From Leptodontidium sp. MPI-SDFR-AT-0119 (lineage: Eukaryota > Ascomycota > Leotiomycetes > Helotiales > Leptodontidiaceae): a stretch of 64,000 nucleotides of DNA. The stretch covers positions 248,001-312,000 of the forward strand of contig JAHLEZ010000034.1 of the NCBI GenBank assembly GCA_020726505.1, written 5' to 3'. The notes under the pieces were generated by a model. That model was given only the letters and a program-made list of their open reading frames with translations. It did no database searches and had not been told where the DNA came from. The position numbers and the translations under genes are program-made. This document shows, in pieces, positions 32,721 through 44,000 of the stretch; the stretch's first letter is position 1; each line of letters opens with the position of its first letter.

Positions 32721-35700
32721 TCTTAGCTAATTATCGGCGAGGATTTAAAGACTAATAAGTTATTAAAAAACTCTTAAGTTATAATAAAGACTCACACCTC
32801 AATATAAGTTACAACTTATAAAAAAACTTAGTATTTAATTTCCGTGCTTTTATTAAAGGGTGACAATTCTTAATTAGTATTAAACTAAGAAAGAATAGAT
32901 TCTTTATTAAGACACTTATATATTAATAGCGAAGTTAATATTTTTAGTATTATTAAAACCTTTTTCGTATACTAACTTGTTAAGTAATTTAATATTTCCT
33001 TCATATTCCTCCTTTAACTAATCGTTTTAACTAGCTATAATAATAAGAAAGGCAAGCTAATTAATACGGCCGTCTTACTTATTTTGACAATCGACCGCCG
33101 GCAAATTAACTTCCCCTTTCTAATGACTAACTTAAGAAACACTAACGTCTTAATTAATCGGAAGTTCCTCGAGTATTACGACTTAAAGTAATCGTATACA
33201 AAGAACCGTAATCGGCTAAAATAATTATTAGATATACTCGTTTAACTGTACTTTAACTAGTGAGTCTTCGTCGATATTAACCGCTTTAATAAGTTAATTA
33301 TTAAGTCTCACTAACTTAACGCGAAATAAAGAAATGCCCTTATAAACTTAAATAACCACCGTCGAAGGCAAGCTAAGATTACAGCGCTCGACGGTTCCCC
33401 TAAAACACAGGTCTCTATACGACTTACCGCCGGCGTCTCGCCGACTCGATCCTTAAGCTTCGCGAGAGAAGTTAAAAAGCGCCTATATATTATAAAGGAT
33501 TAATTAAACCCTGTGATATCTTATAATCTAGGATTACTACCTAAAGACAGGGGAACTCGTGGAGCCTCCTTAGCGAATTACTAGCCAAAAGTACTTACTA
33601 TAAAGATCTTCCTTATATTAGTAGTAGCGATGTTTATGACGTACCTCTGACTTAAGAGATCTAAGAAAAATAAAGTAAAAACCTTTATAATATTAATATA
33701 TAAGATCGACTAAGAGTTAACTCGTCACTGGCGAGAGGCCCTAGATTAATTAAGTATTAAACTCGTATTAATAAACGAAGATCTAACCTTAAAGGAGGCC
33801 TTAAAGGCTAAGTATACGCAAGATAAGAAGCTAGTAAGTAAGAAGCTCCCGGCAAAGTACTAAAAGTACGCTCCTCTCTTCTCTTAGCGAGCCTCTGACG
33901 AGTTATTAAAATATCGCTAAGATATAAACTACTAAATCGAGCTTACTAAGAAGAACGACTTATCTTTTAAACCTTTCTAGCGTATAACTAAAGAACAGCT
34001 ATTAAAGACTAAGCGGTACATTATTAATAACTTATATAAAGGTTTTATTAAGCCCTTTAGCGTACTATACGCGACCTTTATTTTCTTTCGTTAAGAAAGC
34101 CGACGGCAATCTCCGGCTATATATCGACTATCGAAAGCTAAACGCCTTATTAAAGAAGAACCTGTACCCGATCCCCTTAATTAATGAGATAATAGCACGT
34201 ATTTATAAGGTAAGAGTCTTTATAAAGCTTAATATTTAGTAAGCTTTTCACTATATCTGTATGTTCCTTGAGAGCGAGGACTATACGACTTTCTATACTT
34301 AATATAACACGTACAAGTATAAGATCCTTCCCTTTAGCCTTACGAATAACTCGGCGACTTTCTAGCGATTTATTAATAATATCCTTATAAAGCACCTTAA
34401 CGACTTCTACGCGGCTTATATAAATAATATCCTTATATATTCGTCTACTTTAAAGAAGTATAAGATTTATATTAAGAAAATTATAATAATATTACAAGTA
34501 CACAGACTTTAGGCTAATATTAAGAAGTCCGAGTTTAACGTATAAAAAACAAGGTTTTTAAGATTTATTATTAGCGTTAATAGCGTAAAAGTAAACCTAA
34601 AAAAGATTAGTGTAATTAAGAACTAGCGATACACTAATAATATACAGGGTATATAAAGCTACCTTAGTTTCTGTAACTTTTACTACCAGTTTATTAAAGA
34701 CTATAGTCGTATTACACGACCTCTTATAATACTTACTAAAAAAGACGTTCCCTTTAAATTCGATAGCGCCTATAAAGACGCTTAAGAAACTCTCTGGGAA
34801 GCCCTTTAATCCACGCCAGTTCTTTACTATTACGACTTTATTAAATAAACACGGCTAAAGACTAACTCTTCTAATAAAGTCGTTACTAAGATTTTATTTT
34901 AACTATAAAAAAACGGTACCTTTTACTTCGTAAGATACTTCTCTAAGACTATAATAAACCCTAAGCTCAACTACTCGATCCACGATAAAGAGATACTAGC
35001 GATTTTCCAGTTATTTAAGTAATATCGCCTAAAGCTCTTAAGTACTTAAAGAAATGTCCTTGTTTATATAAACTATTAAGCCCTAAAATACTTTATAACT
35101 ACAAAGAACCTTACGACTAAGTAGGCTTAATAGGCTAAGTTCTTTGCGGACTTTTATTTCACGATTATATATTGTATCGAGACGACTAATACGTTAACTA
35201 ATACCCTGTCTCGACGGGATCAAGACCTTACAGAGACAGAGGCACGTAAGCGGGCTATTCGCAATTAATAGTTAATTCTGACTAATAAAATTAACTCGCG
35301 AGTCGCCAGCGACCTTTAGCTCTCCGCCGTCGATCCTATAGACGCTTATATTAATGTCGTAAAAACAATACCCCTAGCACCTATAAAGGCCATAATCCCG
35401 GACCACGATGTTAAGACACATGACGAGCTAAAGCCGGAACTTGAGCCTAATATAAAAGTACTAATCGACCTAGAGACCCCTATGCCGGAAGAACTAGACC
35501 TTAACTCTATAGTAGCCTATAACGTCGCGAAATATAATATTATTAATTAAGTGCTTGTAACTAATAAGTCTTCGCCTTCGCTAAAGCCTCTCTAATAAAA
35601 AGCCAGGGAATAATTATTAAATTACAAGCTAATAAACGACAAGTTACTTTTCTAAGGACGCCTAAAAGTGCCCTTAAAGCCGCTAAAGCTTTACACGACA

Positions 35701-36363
35701 CTTATCCGTCATATGTACTCCCAGTTATTAATAGCACACGCGGGGATCAGGAAGATAAAGGCATTACTAAGCCGTAAATATCATTGGAATGGCCTCTTTA
35801 CAAACGTAGCTCGATACGTAACGAATTGCAGTTGCTCCCGGCAAAAAGCTAAAAGAAATAAGACTCCTAGTTTCTTATACCCCCTACTAATCCCCGCTCG
35901 GCTATATTAACACCTTACGATAGATTTCACGAAGTTACTATTAAATAAGCACGGTTACAACTTCGTTATAGTTATTATTAACCGCTTGTTTAAGAAACCG
36001 GTCTTAATACTTTATAACGATATAATTACGACAAAAGGCATAGCTATTCTTTTCCTCGTTTATTAGACTTAACACTTTAGTATACTAGACTTTATTATCT
36101 CGGACCGCGAACCTTAATTTGTTTCCTCCTTTTAGAAAAAGTACTATTATATCCTCGGGACTAAAGTAAAACTAATAACGGCGTATAACTCGAACGTTGA
36201 CGGCTAAATAAAAATAACAAACTAATTTATTAAGTAACAGCTTCGTCCCTTTTACTACTACTACTAAGACAATTAGAGTGACCTCTTACTAATTATAAAT
36301 ATCGCTTAACTAACGTTACCGCATAAGTCCTTAGGCCGCTTATCCCCTTTCTATAAGAATACT
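32721..36363 (+). pseudogene. Gypsy pol: protease, RT, RNase H, integrase remnant
   Basis: RT begins DYRKLNALLKKNLYPIPLIN near 34125; the YxDD site is now YINNILIYS near 34418-34441, two Asp changed to Asn by G-to-A. Connection: FIKDYSRITRPLIILTKKD near 34690-34745. RNase H: FSKTIINPKLNYSIHDKEIL near 34930-35000 and a SRRDQDLTETEARKR linker near 35210. The integrase zinc domain is the best preserved part (35668-35910): HMYSQLLIAH, a conserved aromatic core and CSCSRQKAKRNKTP. Order RT-RH-IN is diagnostic of Ty3/gypsy. Confidence 0.9.
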
Positions 36364-36684
36364 AGCCATATGCGAGCCTAATAACCGATGCGAGCCTTTG
36401 ATACAAAGCTAGTAAACTTGATACAAAGCTAATAACCGATGCGAGCCTCTGATACAAAGCTAGTAACTTGATACAAAGCTAATAACCGATGCGAGCCTCT
36501 GATACAAAGCTAGTAACTTGATACGAAGCTAATAACTGATGCGAGCCTTTAATACAAAGCTAGTAACTTGATACAAAGCTAATAACCGATGCGAGAGCTT
36601 GGTACTCGGTACTCAAAGTAGTTATATAGACCTAGAAATGCCCCCTCAATAGAATCATCATTCACACCATCATTCTCTATTTCA
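36364..36684 (+). repeat. Insertion of repeat C with a 50-bp minisatellite
   Basis: Begins after ATACT and ends before an imperfect duplicate (ACACT or CACT), inside the gypsy frame (YKNTS before, SFDWLLNGVKPRTS after). Positions 36380-36580 hold four tandem 50-bp units starting AATAACCGATGCGAGCC (36380, 36431, 36481, 36531), with a fifth partial at 36581. The last ~75 bp match repeat C at 21640-21711. Confidence 0.7.
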
Positions 36685-37438
36685 CACTTTCTAGTTACTT
36701 AACGGCGTTAAGCCAAGGACTTCCTAAGACTTAATTAACTTAAAACCTCCGGCTATAACAATAAAAAAACTCAACCGCGAGAAGGCTCTATAAGTAATAT
36801 TACGAATAAAAGAGGTTATAAAAGTCGCATAATCGTCCTTAAAAAATTAACAAAAGAAAATAAAACGACTAGCGAACCGTAAGCGACGCGCTATTAATTA
36901 AGACGTTAGCGACCTAATATTAGTCGACACTCGAAACTAGAATATCGACCGACTTTCAAGAAAGCTCTCTGACAAGTGGTATAGCCTAACTAAGGTACTC
37001 GCTAAAGAAGAAGAAAGTTAAAGAGTTAAGCTCCTAAAGGACTAGTAAATCTATCTCGTCTTCTACTTGCACTCGCTTTGTAAGTACGTCGACAACCCCC
37101 TGCCTAAATAAGCCAGAGTTACGCCGGCACTTATTTAATTATTACTTAAGTAAAATAAGTGGGAAATTAAAGGCATCCTTAGCTCTAAGATTATACGGAA
37201 TAAGCTATTCTACCGTATTAAGTGGCTAAGCGCCGACGAAGACTTAAAGTAGTACTTATACTCGAATACTATAATAGCTCCGTATATAATTAAACGATTC
37301 CACCTAAAGTATCCTAACGCTAAAGGGCCGCTAAAAGCTCTCCCAAAATAACTAAAGGCTTATAACGCTAATATTAACGACTACAACGACTTAAAGAACG
37401 ATACGATTATGGCTATAATTACGCGAACGCAGTTTTTT
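36685..37438 (+). pseudogene. Gypsy integrase C-terminus with chromodomain
   Basis: After the insertion the frame continues to a chromodomain near 37159-37330: KWEIKGILSSKI, then LFYRIKWLSADEDLK, then a stop in place of Trp, and RFHLKYPNAKGPLKALPK. Chromodomains on integrase direct insertion into heterochromatin and define chromoviruses. Several Trp or Gln codons are now TAG/TAA. Confidence 0.82.
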
Positions 37439-37453
37439 AAAAAGGGGGGGTAA

Positions 37454-37753
37454 TATTACGACCTACGATACGCCTCGCATTCTAACCGACACGAGCTCGT
37501 AGCATCGCTGGCTATGCGACGGCGCTAAGCCTAATAAGGAAGACTTAGTGGCGAGCCTGCGACATGTGGATAAATGGCCCCCGACTACGCTAGGCCCCAT
37601 TAGGAGGCTCCTTTATGTATTTATACTCGAGCTCCCTCTTATAAAGAGCTCTCCTTTTCTCCTTATCTTTTCTTCTCGATTCTGAGCGTAGCCTTGGGTC
37701 CAAATACAAAGCTTAAATCAACTCGCCGTATCAACCTCTGGCTAGCCGTAACA
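37454..37753 (+). repeat. 3' LTR of gypsy element
   Basis: 300 bp; its outer (right) end is well preserved (CAACCTCTGGCTAGCCGTAACA region) compared with the 5' LTR. Confidence 0.93.
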
Positions 37754-37791
37754 TAAAGCTATAATAAAAGAACACCTTAGTTATAGAAAAG

Positions 37792-38009
37792 TATCACGTA
37801 GAATACTAAAAGAGTAGAGAAGTGAGAATTAGTAAAGTAGTAGGGAGCAAAGGATTAATTAAGAAGTGCTTTGCCCTCTCGTTAAGAGGGGGAAAGCTAA
37901 TTATATATATATAAAGTAAGTAGGTTTAACTAGTTGTGGGTATATAGGAAGCACACCTGGCCGTTTAGTAGGCTCGTGTAAGAGGTGCCGCTAACTATGT
38001 ACTATGACA
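37792..38009 (-). repeat. 3' LTR of copia B
   Basis: 218 bp, partner of 52259-52476; right (inner) end is TpA-converted (ACTATGTACTATGACA), left end preserved. Confidence 0.9.
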
Positions 38010-38289
38010 CACCCCCTAGCTATAAACCGACCACGTTAAGCTAAAAGAAGACGGGAAAATAATATTTAATAGTATAAGAGTTTGTTTTTATTTATAAATT
38101 TTCCTTTAATAATAATAACTTTAACGTCAACTTTAACTTCAACCTTAATAATAATAATAATAATAATAATGTCTTCCGTAAGTTAAGTAGTGTTCCCTTA
38201 GTATAATGATCGAAGTCGAAGAGTCGGCATTTAGTTAGTTAATTGTGAGACTAAATTTATAAGGGCTAACTATAATAAACAGATCTCTT

Positions 38290-38846
38290 CTAACGCTAGC
38301 ACTATTTCGGCTCGTGTCCCCGCCGGCCCTTCCTCCCCTGCCGCCGCCTCTGAGCGCTCCGCCGTAATTAGTGTACTCGCGGACATTTAAGAGTACACTT
38401 TAAACGATGTTTTAAGTTAAATCCCCCCCCCTTTCTCTTCCCTAAGAATTCCCTCCCCTCGAGGTTAGAGTTCACTTACTCCCTTTACGGAGTTAAGTTC
38501 CTCCTTCGCCGGAGGCTAAGGAGAGCCCTCTACGACCCCTACTGCGCTCTCTTCCCTTACTAGCTTTATTAGCTCCTCTAGTGAGGCCGCCGAGACTAAG
38601 AAGAAGAAGTCGGTTCTTATTACTAATACGCGCCGCGCGGTGCCTTGCTAGTACTACGCTCGTTCGGCCCTTAGTAGTAAGAAGGGTAAGGATAGTTCGT
38701 TACTTAGCGTTTACTAGGAGAATACTACTGGGCGCGGTACTTAGTACTTTCAGTACTCTTTCGGGCATAAATGTGTCCTTTACTCTACTAAGGTGGCTCC
38801 CTTCGCTACTCGTCTTATTAAGGCGATTAAGGCCGACGAGCCTTAA
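38290..38846 (+). pseudogene. Antisense cysteine-rich ORF of copia B
   Basis: Opposite to the minus-strand pol and between its 3' end and the 3' LTR. A Ser/Pro/Ala-rich start (SARVPAGPSSPAAASER) leads to KKKKSVLITNTRRAVPC, a run of likely former Cys now Tyr, then FGHKCVLY and KVAPFATRLIKAIKADEP; further frame continues to about 38960. Where TAC and TAG stand for mutated TGC and TGG/CAG, the pattern is CxxC...C...CxxC...HxCxxC. It is notably GC-richer than its surroundings. Similar position and Cys layout are seen in copia A, with little sequence identity. Confidence 0.6.
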
Positions 38847-39199
38847 AGCGTAAGTGATTATAAGAACCCTTTTATTAAGCTCGCTAATCTTAAAAGTTTC
38901 TTAACTAATATTAGGCTACTCTCTAGACAACTCTAGAGCTAGAGGAGGACAGGCGCTTGTGAGTAGTAGTAATATACTTTTAGGGCTTAGGAACCCCGTA
39001 AATAACAAAGTTACCCCTTATATTTACATTCTTACGTTACGTTACGTTGTTTTGTATAAGGCGGGGCTTAAGAACCCCTAAACAACTAAGTTACCCCTTA
39101 TATTTACTTTAAAAGGTTCAGATTCTTAGAAATAGCCTTAATAATAATAAAGGGCGGATTTTGAGGGCTAGCCACCCTAATAATACTACTTTAACAAAG

Positions 39200-40762
39200 G
39201 AAACTTAAAGTAAGTATTATAGCTCTTGTGGTATATTCGAAATAAGGAATAATAATATAAGAAATAAAGGAGATATATAATTTAAAGGAATATAAGTTAA
39301 ATCAAAAGGAAGATTTATAAAAGGAAGATTTAAGAGAACTATAAAGCGATAGAGATTTACGCTTTAACGTCCTTGAAGTTTAAAAGAGCTCGGAAATAAT
39401 CGAATTGTTAACAAGTAAGATTCTTAATAAGTCTATCCGCCGGTATCTCCGTTATAAATAAATAAATAATCTTAAAAGTACCCTTAGAGTACTCTTAACA
39501 AAGCCACATATTTTAAATATTAACGTAGCGTAACTTTATTATAATTCGCTCGCCTTCGCTTATAATTAGTCGAATTGTTTGCTTATTATCGTAGTAGATT
39601 TTCTAGACTTCTCTTAAGTTAAGAAGGATCTCTATAAACAGCCTTTTAAGTGCTATTATTGCCTTAGTAGTTCTTTCGACTCCTAGTAACTCTACTTCAG
39701 TAATTAAAGTAGTAACTGTGACTTATAAACTAGCTTTCTAGTCAAAAATACCTCTAAAGAGAGCAGCGGTAAAGCCTTGGGATGATTATTAAGTCTCGGC
39801 ATTGTCGGCAAAAGAGGTATCTAAGGCAATAAATAGCTGAATTTCTTACTGTTCTATTAAGTATTAAATAGCCAAATATCGAGTGCTTTAAAGGTATTTA
39901 ATTGTCTAATTTACAGCCTTAATATACTCTTCGCTTAGATTTATTAAGAAGTAAAATAATCGCGAAGCTACGTATATAATATTAGGTCTAATAAGAATTG
40001 CCGGGTAAAGCACTAATCCGACCTTTTCTTAGTACTCCTTTATTCGACTAAAGGGAGTTATACCTTTATATTTAGTGAGCTCGACTCCTAGAAGTAGTGT
40101 ACTCCTTAGTAATAATGTTATTAGACCGAATTTATTAGCGATTTTCTTGATATATATATTATAAATAAGAGAGATTATTCCTTATATTTAATTCCTAATA
40201 ATCCTAACTCTAAAGACCTAGTCTATTGTCTTTATCTCGCGAAGCTTATATACTTAATAAATTCTAGTGATTATAGCTTCGGCTAAGGTAAGATCGTTCT
40301 TATAATAAAGGACTAGAATGTCGTCTATAAAGAATAATACAAATATCTTTCTCTTTTAATCGAAAAACATATAAGGTTTTTCCTTACTTATAATTAAATA
40401 AAACTATATAAGAGTCTTAATAAACTCCTTATACTACAAAGAAGGAGAGTCTCTTATGCCGTATAGTACTCGATTAACCTCAACGTATAGGCCATAAGAG
40501 CGATAGCCGTCTAGTAGCTGGCATAAGACCGGTGGCGAATCTTTACTCCGAACCGCATTAATAAATACGTTAATAACGTCGAATTGCCGTATTTCTAAGT
40601 TAAAATACGCGGCTAGAGCCATAGTTAATTAGAAACTCTTTAATACGAGGGTTACGGCGTACGTTAAGAGCACAGTAGCCTTGTCTTAGAGATCGCCTCG
40701 TACGACTAGCCTTAATCGGCATCGAGAAATATAATTATTTAGAGCCTCTTTATAAGTAAAAA
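39200..40762 (-). pseudogene. Copia B RT and RNase H remnant
   Basis: RT block at 40434-40622: FNLEIRQFDVINVF, then SKDSPPVLCQLLDGYRSYGL and YVEVNRVLYGIRDSP, a clear Ty1/copia reverse transcriptase. RNase H further along the minus strand (39680-39880): ADNAET, then SSQGFTAALF and VTVTTLITEVELLGVE. Cut at 40762 by the copia A insertion; stops at former Arg, Gln and Trp codons. Confidence 0.85.
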
Positions 40763-41019
40763 TGTTAGTCCACAGGTCCTTATATAAGCATACTTCGGTC
40801 TGGAAAAAGGGGTGCGGGTCAAAGTCAGGGGTCAGAGCCTAGCTAGACTAGTTTCGGTGGAGATTCGGTGGGGTTTCGTAGTATATAGTCTAGCTCTCCT
40901 CGCACTCTCTTAGAAGATATATAGATTTTTAAACCAACTATTTATTACTCTGTTACTATACTCACATTAGAATATATTTACACATACGACGTAGTATATA
41001 AACCGGTACTACACTAACA
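40763..41019 (+). repeat. 5' LTR of copia A copy 2
   Basis: Starts TGTTAGTCCACAGGTCC; outer (left) side preserved, inner side TpA-rich. Confidence 0.9.
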
Positions 41020-41059
41020 CTAATTAGTGGCAAGCTTATATCGTTAACCTTACTACAGA

Positions 41060-44000
41060 TAGAAAAGGTCTCAGGCTATAGAGCGGATTTTAGGCTTCAA
41101 CTTAAAGAGTACTTCACTGTATTTTCCTAAAAGGGCAGTTTACTTTTTCTAGATTATAAAGGGAAGGCAACTTCTCTCTTAAGACTCGATTAGGACGATT
41201 ATACGTCAAAGAAGAGCTATTATAACACAACAGTTACTCTACGAAGACTGTTAATTTAATATCCTTAAATTCAAAACTTTGGACCTTTAAAAAACTTATC
41301 TAGGAACTCACTAAATCGCTTACGAATCGAATCCGACATAATAGTAAATACTTCGGCGGAGCCAGAATTGACTCCAAAAACATTTAATAATACGACAACA
41401 CTAAATCCTAGTCTAATTTTTACGGGAGACGCAATAGTATACTTGTAGAAGTTCCGTGAGTCCTTTTATAACGGCCGTATTAAAGGAGAATTCCTTTTCT
41501 AGGACTTTTGGGAGTATTTTAAAGGTTAAACAATAAAGGAGTTTAGATTAATTAAAGTTACGGAACACACATACCTTAAGGACGACTTACGAGCCTTTAG
41601 TGTATTTATACGACGATAGAGGGGGACGAGGACGGTAGAGGCTTTGGCAGAGGCAGTACAAGCTAAGGAAAATTTGTAACTAGAGGACTAAATAGAGATA
41701 CAAATTCGAAACTACCCCGAATCAGTACCGAATTATATCCGGGAATCACTCTCTCGACTACTACCGCTATTTTTAATAACACTTTAATAAAATTAATCCC
41801 TGATGTCTCTACAATACTAACTAGAAGTAGTCATTTATTCCGTAAAGGAAGACACTCTTTTAGAAGGGTTAGGAGTGAAGCTTATAGAGACGATTCAGTT
41901 ATTAAGATCACCTAGGATCTCTCTTATTAAAGGAGATAAGGTCGAGGATCTATATAGTATAACCCCCCTACTTATAGTCCTAAAGAAGGAGTTCTTATTT
42001 ACTCTTAAGAGGGATCCCTTAAATAATCTCTACTCGTGGAGATTAAATAACCACGTGTTACCGAATCCCACACTAACGCTAGTAATACACCCACGAGACG
42101 GGTTATTACTACTATTTAAGGTTCTTAGGACTACTAGACTATATATAGAGCCGATTCGGCTATTATAGTATATTATAAATCTATTGACCTTAGATTAGGC
42201 AAAATCGTTAGTAAACCTTACTAAGATATATACTAAGGAGCTCTAATACAGTAGAGACAAAGACTACTTAAATAAAAAGCTCCACATCTTCGCCGACTTG
42301 TATTAGAGAGTATTAGTTAAGACTAAGGTCTAGAACCGAGCCTTTCCGTCGATATTACAAGACGGAGCTAGTTTGTACTACTACCGGTACTTCTAGAATA
42401 AGGGGTACTCATTTAATGAACTTGTCAGGACGACTCGCGAACACTTTGAGATAAAGGAGAGAGTTAATAAGTTCCTTAGCTAGTGGTTTAGTTTAACTTT
42501 CTCGTTATTTTAGGAGGAGCCTTACTAGACAAGAAAACTAGTACTAACTTAATTAGAGAACTTCGCCAAGGAATTATAAAGTATTTAACTTGGCTTAAAA
42601 GACGACAATATATAAAACAATAAGACGCTCTGTGATAAGCTCGTGTAAGGAGTATTAGGGAACTCCCTCTTTAAGATGGCCTTGTTTTAGGCACCTCTTA
42701 CTTTCCTTATATTAATAGATAGTCTTCGCTCCGCCGTCGGCGTTAAGGTGACTCATGACTTGGGATCGAGGGTAAGTAAGTACTATAGATCACATACGAA
42801 TCGCCACTAATCTTATGTCGTAAATAGGACGGCTTATTACTCTGACTATAAGATGAAATTTTCAAGTAAAAACAAACGCGGAGACAAGTTCTAGCTTATA
42901 TTAGGCTATATAAGCTATATTATTTATAAGAAGATAGATTACTATAGTAGTCGCTACTTTGACAAAGAGTAAGTAGTGTTAAGGGCACGATACTTCGTGG
43001 CGCGCAAGGCCGAAGGAGTGAAGGCTATAAACAAGACCTTTAGGAGCTACTTAGCTTATATTAAGGGGATCGACCCTAATTCGGACTAGAACCGGACTAC
43101 ATCTGGATATTATTTAGGCAGTTACTAAGATGCGGATTTAGACACTTTAATAAATATTAACGATTCTTTAGAGAGTTCTAACGACGATAATAGTAATAGT
43201 ACCGCAAACTTCACAACTATATTTATAATAAGTAAGGCATAGTATAACGCACGAGAAGTCATAGGCCAACTTAAGGAGAGGAAGGCTACTTACATCTTAG
43301 AAAGTAAAATCAAGAGACTTACTCCGAGCGAGGCCTACACAACGTAATAAACAGACAGATTCTTTTAAAGTCTATTAATTAATATAGGGGCATTTAATAA
43401 AAACACGGGAGGGATTAACTAGTTACGGGCATTATAATGAATTCAAGATGTCAAGTTTGACACTAGCTAGGCGGGCTAGAGCCGGATCACATTCAGTGCC
43501 GGTTCGCGACTGTCTCTAGGGGTTACTACAGTTAATACTCCGGCTAAAGAAATAGACTTCTAAATCGTAGACGCAAATATCCCATTTCTAGTTTACTTAT
43601 AATAATTAAATACGCTTAACGCGTAATATAATAACCTGCGCAATGTCTTAATTCAGGGCAATAAAAAGCACTTAATTGTACGGAAGTATAGGCATCTATA
43701 ACTACTTTTGGACTAATATCGTCAATTACTGGACACTTTGACCGGAATAATAAATGTATGCCACCTGACTGAACTAGAAATACGTCGGCTTTATAAGCGT
43801 TTCGGACACCCTTTAGTAAGACGTCTTCAGCACCTACTAGATTAAGCTAGCCATGAGCATGACTCGGAAGTCATATTAAGGGTTAAAGAGATGTGTAAGT
43901 ATTGCTAGAAACATATAAATGCTCTATATAAGTTCCGCTTTAAGTTACAAGACGACGTCGACTTTAATTATATAGTCTACGTTAATATCGTAATGTTTAG

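Larger units (their letters stand above)
23295..37753 (+). mobile_element. Ty3/gypsy chromovirus-type LTR retrotransposon, RIP-mutated, with nested insertions
   Basis: LTRs of 300 bp are at 23295-23594 and 37454-37753, both beginning T(G/A)TTACGACCTACGA and ending CGTAACA. A 5-bp target duplication TAAAG stands at 23290-23294 and 37754-37758. A polypurine tract (A5G7) at 37439-37450 precedes the 3' LTR. Order on the plus strand is gag, protease/RT/RNase H, integrase and chromodomain. Two younger insertions split it: copia A copy 1 in gag (24014-31544) and repeat C in the integrase-chromodomain region (about 36364-36684). Removing them leaves about 6.6 kb, a normal gypsy size. Every enzyme carries many stop codons, so it is dead. 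Confidence 0.93.

Noticed and set aside
36380..36600. Regular 50-bp repeats as a CRISPR array
   Set aside because: Units are contiguous without unique spacers and the genome is fungal.
38581..38853. 90-codon Arg/Leu-rich ORF
   Set aside because: Same strand as the antisense Cys-rich frame but in a different reading frame; Arg/Leu richness is an out-of-frame artefact.
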